Origin: Paenibacillus sp. BJ-4
GTDB lineage: Bacteria > Bacillota > Bacilli > Paenibacillales > Paenibacillaceae
DNA length: 64,000 bases
Direction of reading: 5' to 3'
NCBI RefSeq assembly: GCF_020404765.1
Contig: NZ_JAIVEM010000006.1
Coordinates: 124,001-188,000 of the forward strand
Shown: piece after piece, positions 62,150-64,000 of the stretch
Layout: each line of letters begins with the position of its first letter
Position numbering within the stretch: position 1 is the first letter of the stretch
Translations under genes and position numbers: made by a program
The notes under the pieces: generated by a model
The model's database searches: none
What the model was told of the DNA's origin: nothing
The model's input: the letters and a program-made list of their open reading frames with translations, nothing else

Positions 62150-63425
62150 AGACTATTTGTCCCAGGAGGAAATTGATGCCTTGCTGAAACAGTCTGAAGC
62201 GGGGACGGATTCTACTCCCGCCAACAAGACCGTTGACGATTTTCTGACTCCTCTGGAGCAGGATGCTCTTGGGGAAATCGGTAATATAACGTTCGGTAGC
62301 GCAGCGACGGCTCTTTCCACACTGCTCGGTCAAAAGGTGGATATTACGACACCAAAGGTTTCAATTATTACCCGTTCTGAATTTGAAACGGCATTTCCAA
62401 AGCCGCACGTAGCAGTACATGTGAATTACGTCGATGGATTTGAAGGTATTAACTCGCTCGTAATCAAGAAGCGCGATGCGCAGGTTATTGCGGACTTAAT
62501 GCTTGGTGGTGAAGGAAACCCGGCAGATGAAGAATTAAACGAAATTCATATCAGTGCCGTGCAGGAAGCGATGAACCAGATGATGGGCTCGTCAGCAACC
62601 TCGATGTCTACCATGTTTAACCGTTTTGTAAATATCTCTCCACCGGGGATTGATATTTTAGACCCGATGCATGGAGATGGAGTATCCAGCTTGCCAGATG
62701 AAGAGACACTTATTACAGTATCCTTCCGTTTATTGATTGGGGAACTTATTGACTCTACACTGATGCAGCTGTTACCTGTAAACTTCGCCAAAAAGATGGT
62801 AAGCATCCTGATGAATGGCGGAGAGGACGACGAGCAGCCGCCAGCCTCAGCACAGCAAGCAGCTGCAGCAGCGGCTGCAGAAGTGCCGCAACAAGCTCAG
62901 GCTCCGCAGCAGCCGCCAGTAGCCGCTCAGACGCCGCAAAATACAGGTTACGGACAGCAGCCGCCGACATATCCTCAAGACCCGGGATATGGACAGCCAG
63001 GGACTCCAGGCTATGGATCACCGGGTTATGGAATGCCAGCTGGTGTACCACCGCAAGCTCCTTATGGGACACCTCATCACTATGGTGCAATACCGGGACG
63101 TAATGTAAATGTGCAGCCTGTACAATTTTCTAACTTGCAGTCTGGTGCATTTGCGCAAGTGGATGAAAACAATTTAAATTTATTGATGGACATTCCCCTT
63201 AGAGTCACCGTAGAATTAGGAAGGACCCAAAAGCAAATTAAAGATATTCTGGAGCTCTCACAAGGTTCAATTATTGAACTGGACAAACTTGCCGGGGAGC
63301 CGGTCGACATCCTAGTTAACAACAAACTGATTGCTAAGGGCGAGGTTGTCGTGATTGACGAGAACTTTGGCGTGCGTGTAACAGATATTGTAAGCCAATG
63401 GGACCGTATTCAAAAATTACAATAA
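62139..63425 (+). CDS. fliY: Flagellar motor switch phosphatase FliY
   Basis: A 428-aa protein. LSQEEIDALL is a CheY-binding N-terminus; two CheC-type phosphatase motifs follow (EIGNITFGSAATALS and EAMNQMMGSSATSMS), each with the E..N pair, then a FliN-like C-terminus (VTVELGRTQKQIKDILELSQGS). The Pro/Gln/Gly/Tyr-rich linker at residues ~233-317 makes it about 50 aa longer than B. subtilis FliY (378 aa). TTG 62139 is chosen: GGAG lies about 10 nt upstream, whereas earlier in-frame ATG 62091 is within fliM. It dephosphorylates CheY-P at the motor. Confidence 0.95.
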   Translation: MTSKDYLSQEEIDALLKQSEAGTDSTPANKTVDDFLTPLEQDALGEIGNITFGSAATALSTLLGQKVDITTPKVSIITRSEFETAFPKPHVAVHVNYVDGFEGINSLVIKKRDAQVIADLMLGGEGNPADEELNEIHISAVQEAMNQMMGSSATSMSTMFNRFVNISPPGIDILDPMHGDGVSSLPDEETLITVSFRLLIGELIDSTLMQLLPVNFAKKMVSILMNGGEDDEQPPASAQQAAAAAAAEVPQQAQAPQQPPVAAQTPQNTGYGQQPPTYPQDPGYGQPGTPGYGSPGYGMPAGVPPQAPYGTPHHYGAIPGRNVNVQPVQFSNLQSGAFAQVDENNLNLLMDIPLRVTVELGRTQKQIKDILELSQGSIIELDKLAGEPVDILVNNKLIAKGEVVVIDENFGVRVTDIVSQWDRIQKLQ

Positions 63426-63454
63426 TAGCATAATTTAGGGAGGATTTATTTCAG

Positions 63455-63820
63455 ATGGCAAACCGTATTTTGATCGTGGACGATGCTGCATTTATGAGAA
63501 TGATGATTCGGGACATCCTGTCCAAAAATGGATTTGAAGTAGTAGGAGAGGCCCAGGACGGATCACAGGCGATTGAGAAATTTAAGGAGCTTCGTCCGGA
63601 CCTGATTACGATGGATATTACGATGCCCGAAATGGACGGCATTGCCGCTCTGAAGGAAATCAAACAAATTGATGCCAACGCAAAGGTTATTATGTGTTCT
63701 GCGATGGGACAACAGGCGATGGTTATTGATGCTATTCAAGCTGGCGCAAAAGATTTTATCGTTAAGCCTTTCCAATCGGATCGGGTTATCGAAGCCATTA
63801 ACAAAACACTGGGTGTCTAA
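63455..63820 (+). CDS. cheY: Chemotaxis response regulator CheY
   Basis: A 121-aa single receiver domain. The acid pocket DD (9,10), phosphorylation site Asp54 in ITMDITMPEMDG and the conserved Lys in DFIVKPF are present. Phosphorylated by CheA, it binds FliM/FliY to set rotation direction. TTAGGGAGG precedes ATG 63455. Placement within the operon after fliY is as in B. subtilis. Confidence 0.98.
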   Translation: MANRILIVDDAAFMRMMIRDILSKNGFEVVGEAQDGSQAIEKFKELRPDLITMDITMPEMDGIAALKEIKQIDANAKVIMCSAMGQQAMVIDAIQAGAKDFIVKPFQSDRVIEAINKTLGV

Positions 63821-63832
63821 GGCGCACCCGGT

Positions 63833-64000
63833 ATGGATACAAAACAGGGTGCCTCTGACGCATTGAGTACATCCAGCAATATAGGCAACATCGCCTGGGT
63901 CCTTTTCGTGCTAATCTTGATCATCGTACTGATCGTGTACTTGATACGGTTTTTGAGTAAAAGAAATCAGAGCTGGTTCAGCAACCGCTCCGTTCGCATA
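63833..64000 (+). CDS. fliO: Flagellar biosynthetic protein FliO/FliZ, partial (cut by window end)
   Basis: The first 56 residues are visible. A hydrophobic helix spans about residues 21-43 (IAWVLFVLILIIVLIVYLI) and is followed by RFLSKRNQSW. In Bacillales FliO (called FliZ) follows cheY and sits beside FliP/Q/R in the export gate. The start ATG 63833 has only a weak site; the frame is open to the last base. Confidence 0.85.
   Translation, partial: MDTKQGASDALSTSSNIGNIAWVLFVLILIIVLIVYLIRFLSKRNQSWFSNRSVRI

Overview
The window looks like a Paenibacillus chromosome, probably near the P. polymyxa group. The evidence is gene content and order: sucC-sucD-dprA-topA-trmFO-hslV-hslU followed by a Bacillus-type fla/che operon, with clear Bacillales ribosome binding sites and start codons that include several TTG and GTG. 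This identification is inference; no 16S or other species marker is present.

Region 1 (1-12390), accessory and AT-rich. A tightly packed operon encodes two thymidylate-synthase-superfamily proteins (one probably a (d)CMP hydroxymethylase), a phosphotransferase, an acyl carrier protein, a tandem alpha/beta-hydrolase, a family 2 glycosyltransferase, a dNMP-kinase-like protein, an unrecognised protein, a HAD phosphatase and a CMP/dCMP-deaminase-like enzyme. A frameshifted radical SAM gene and two ABC exporters follow. Together they look like a biosynthetic locus for a modified pyrimidine nucleoside with an export pair; the product is unknown.

Region 2 (12391-24630). IS elements and IS remnants are interleaved with a second low-GC biosynthetic set: three BtrH-like (C39-fold acyltransferase-like) proteins, a stand-alone adenylation-PCP protein whose specificity residues read as glycine, and an SDR reductase. 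This suggests carrier-bound aminoacyl chemistry like the butirosin side-chain pathway. The set is now scattered by insertions.

Region 3 (24631-33130). IS3, ISL3, IS66 and IS30 elements or remnants surround an orphan polymorphic-toxin tail with its candidate immunity gene, a Pmp3/YqaE membrane protein, a NucA/NucB-type secreted nuclease and several small or secreted proteins.

Region 4 (33131-37640). A class III-like lanthipeptide locus (84-aa precursor with an NHLP-like leader, and an 877-aa lyase-kinase-cyclase) is followed by an intact-looking IS5-family element and an XRE regulator. The accessory region ends exactly where a 5'-truncated comM begins.

Region 5 (37641-64000), core chromosome. 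It holds the comM 3' part, divergent ohr/ohrR, the TCA genes sucCD, dprA, topA, trmFO, hslVU, then flgB-flgC-fliE-fliF-fliG-fliH-fliI-fliJ-motE-like-fliK-flgD-flagellar operon protein-flgE/G-flbD-fliL-fliM-fliY-cheY and the start of fliO/fliZ at the window edge. Relative to B. subtilis, xerC (codV) and codY are absent from their usual places.
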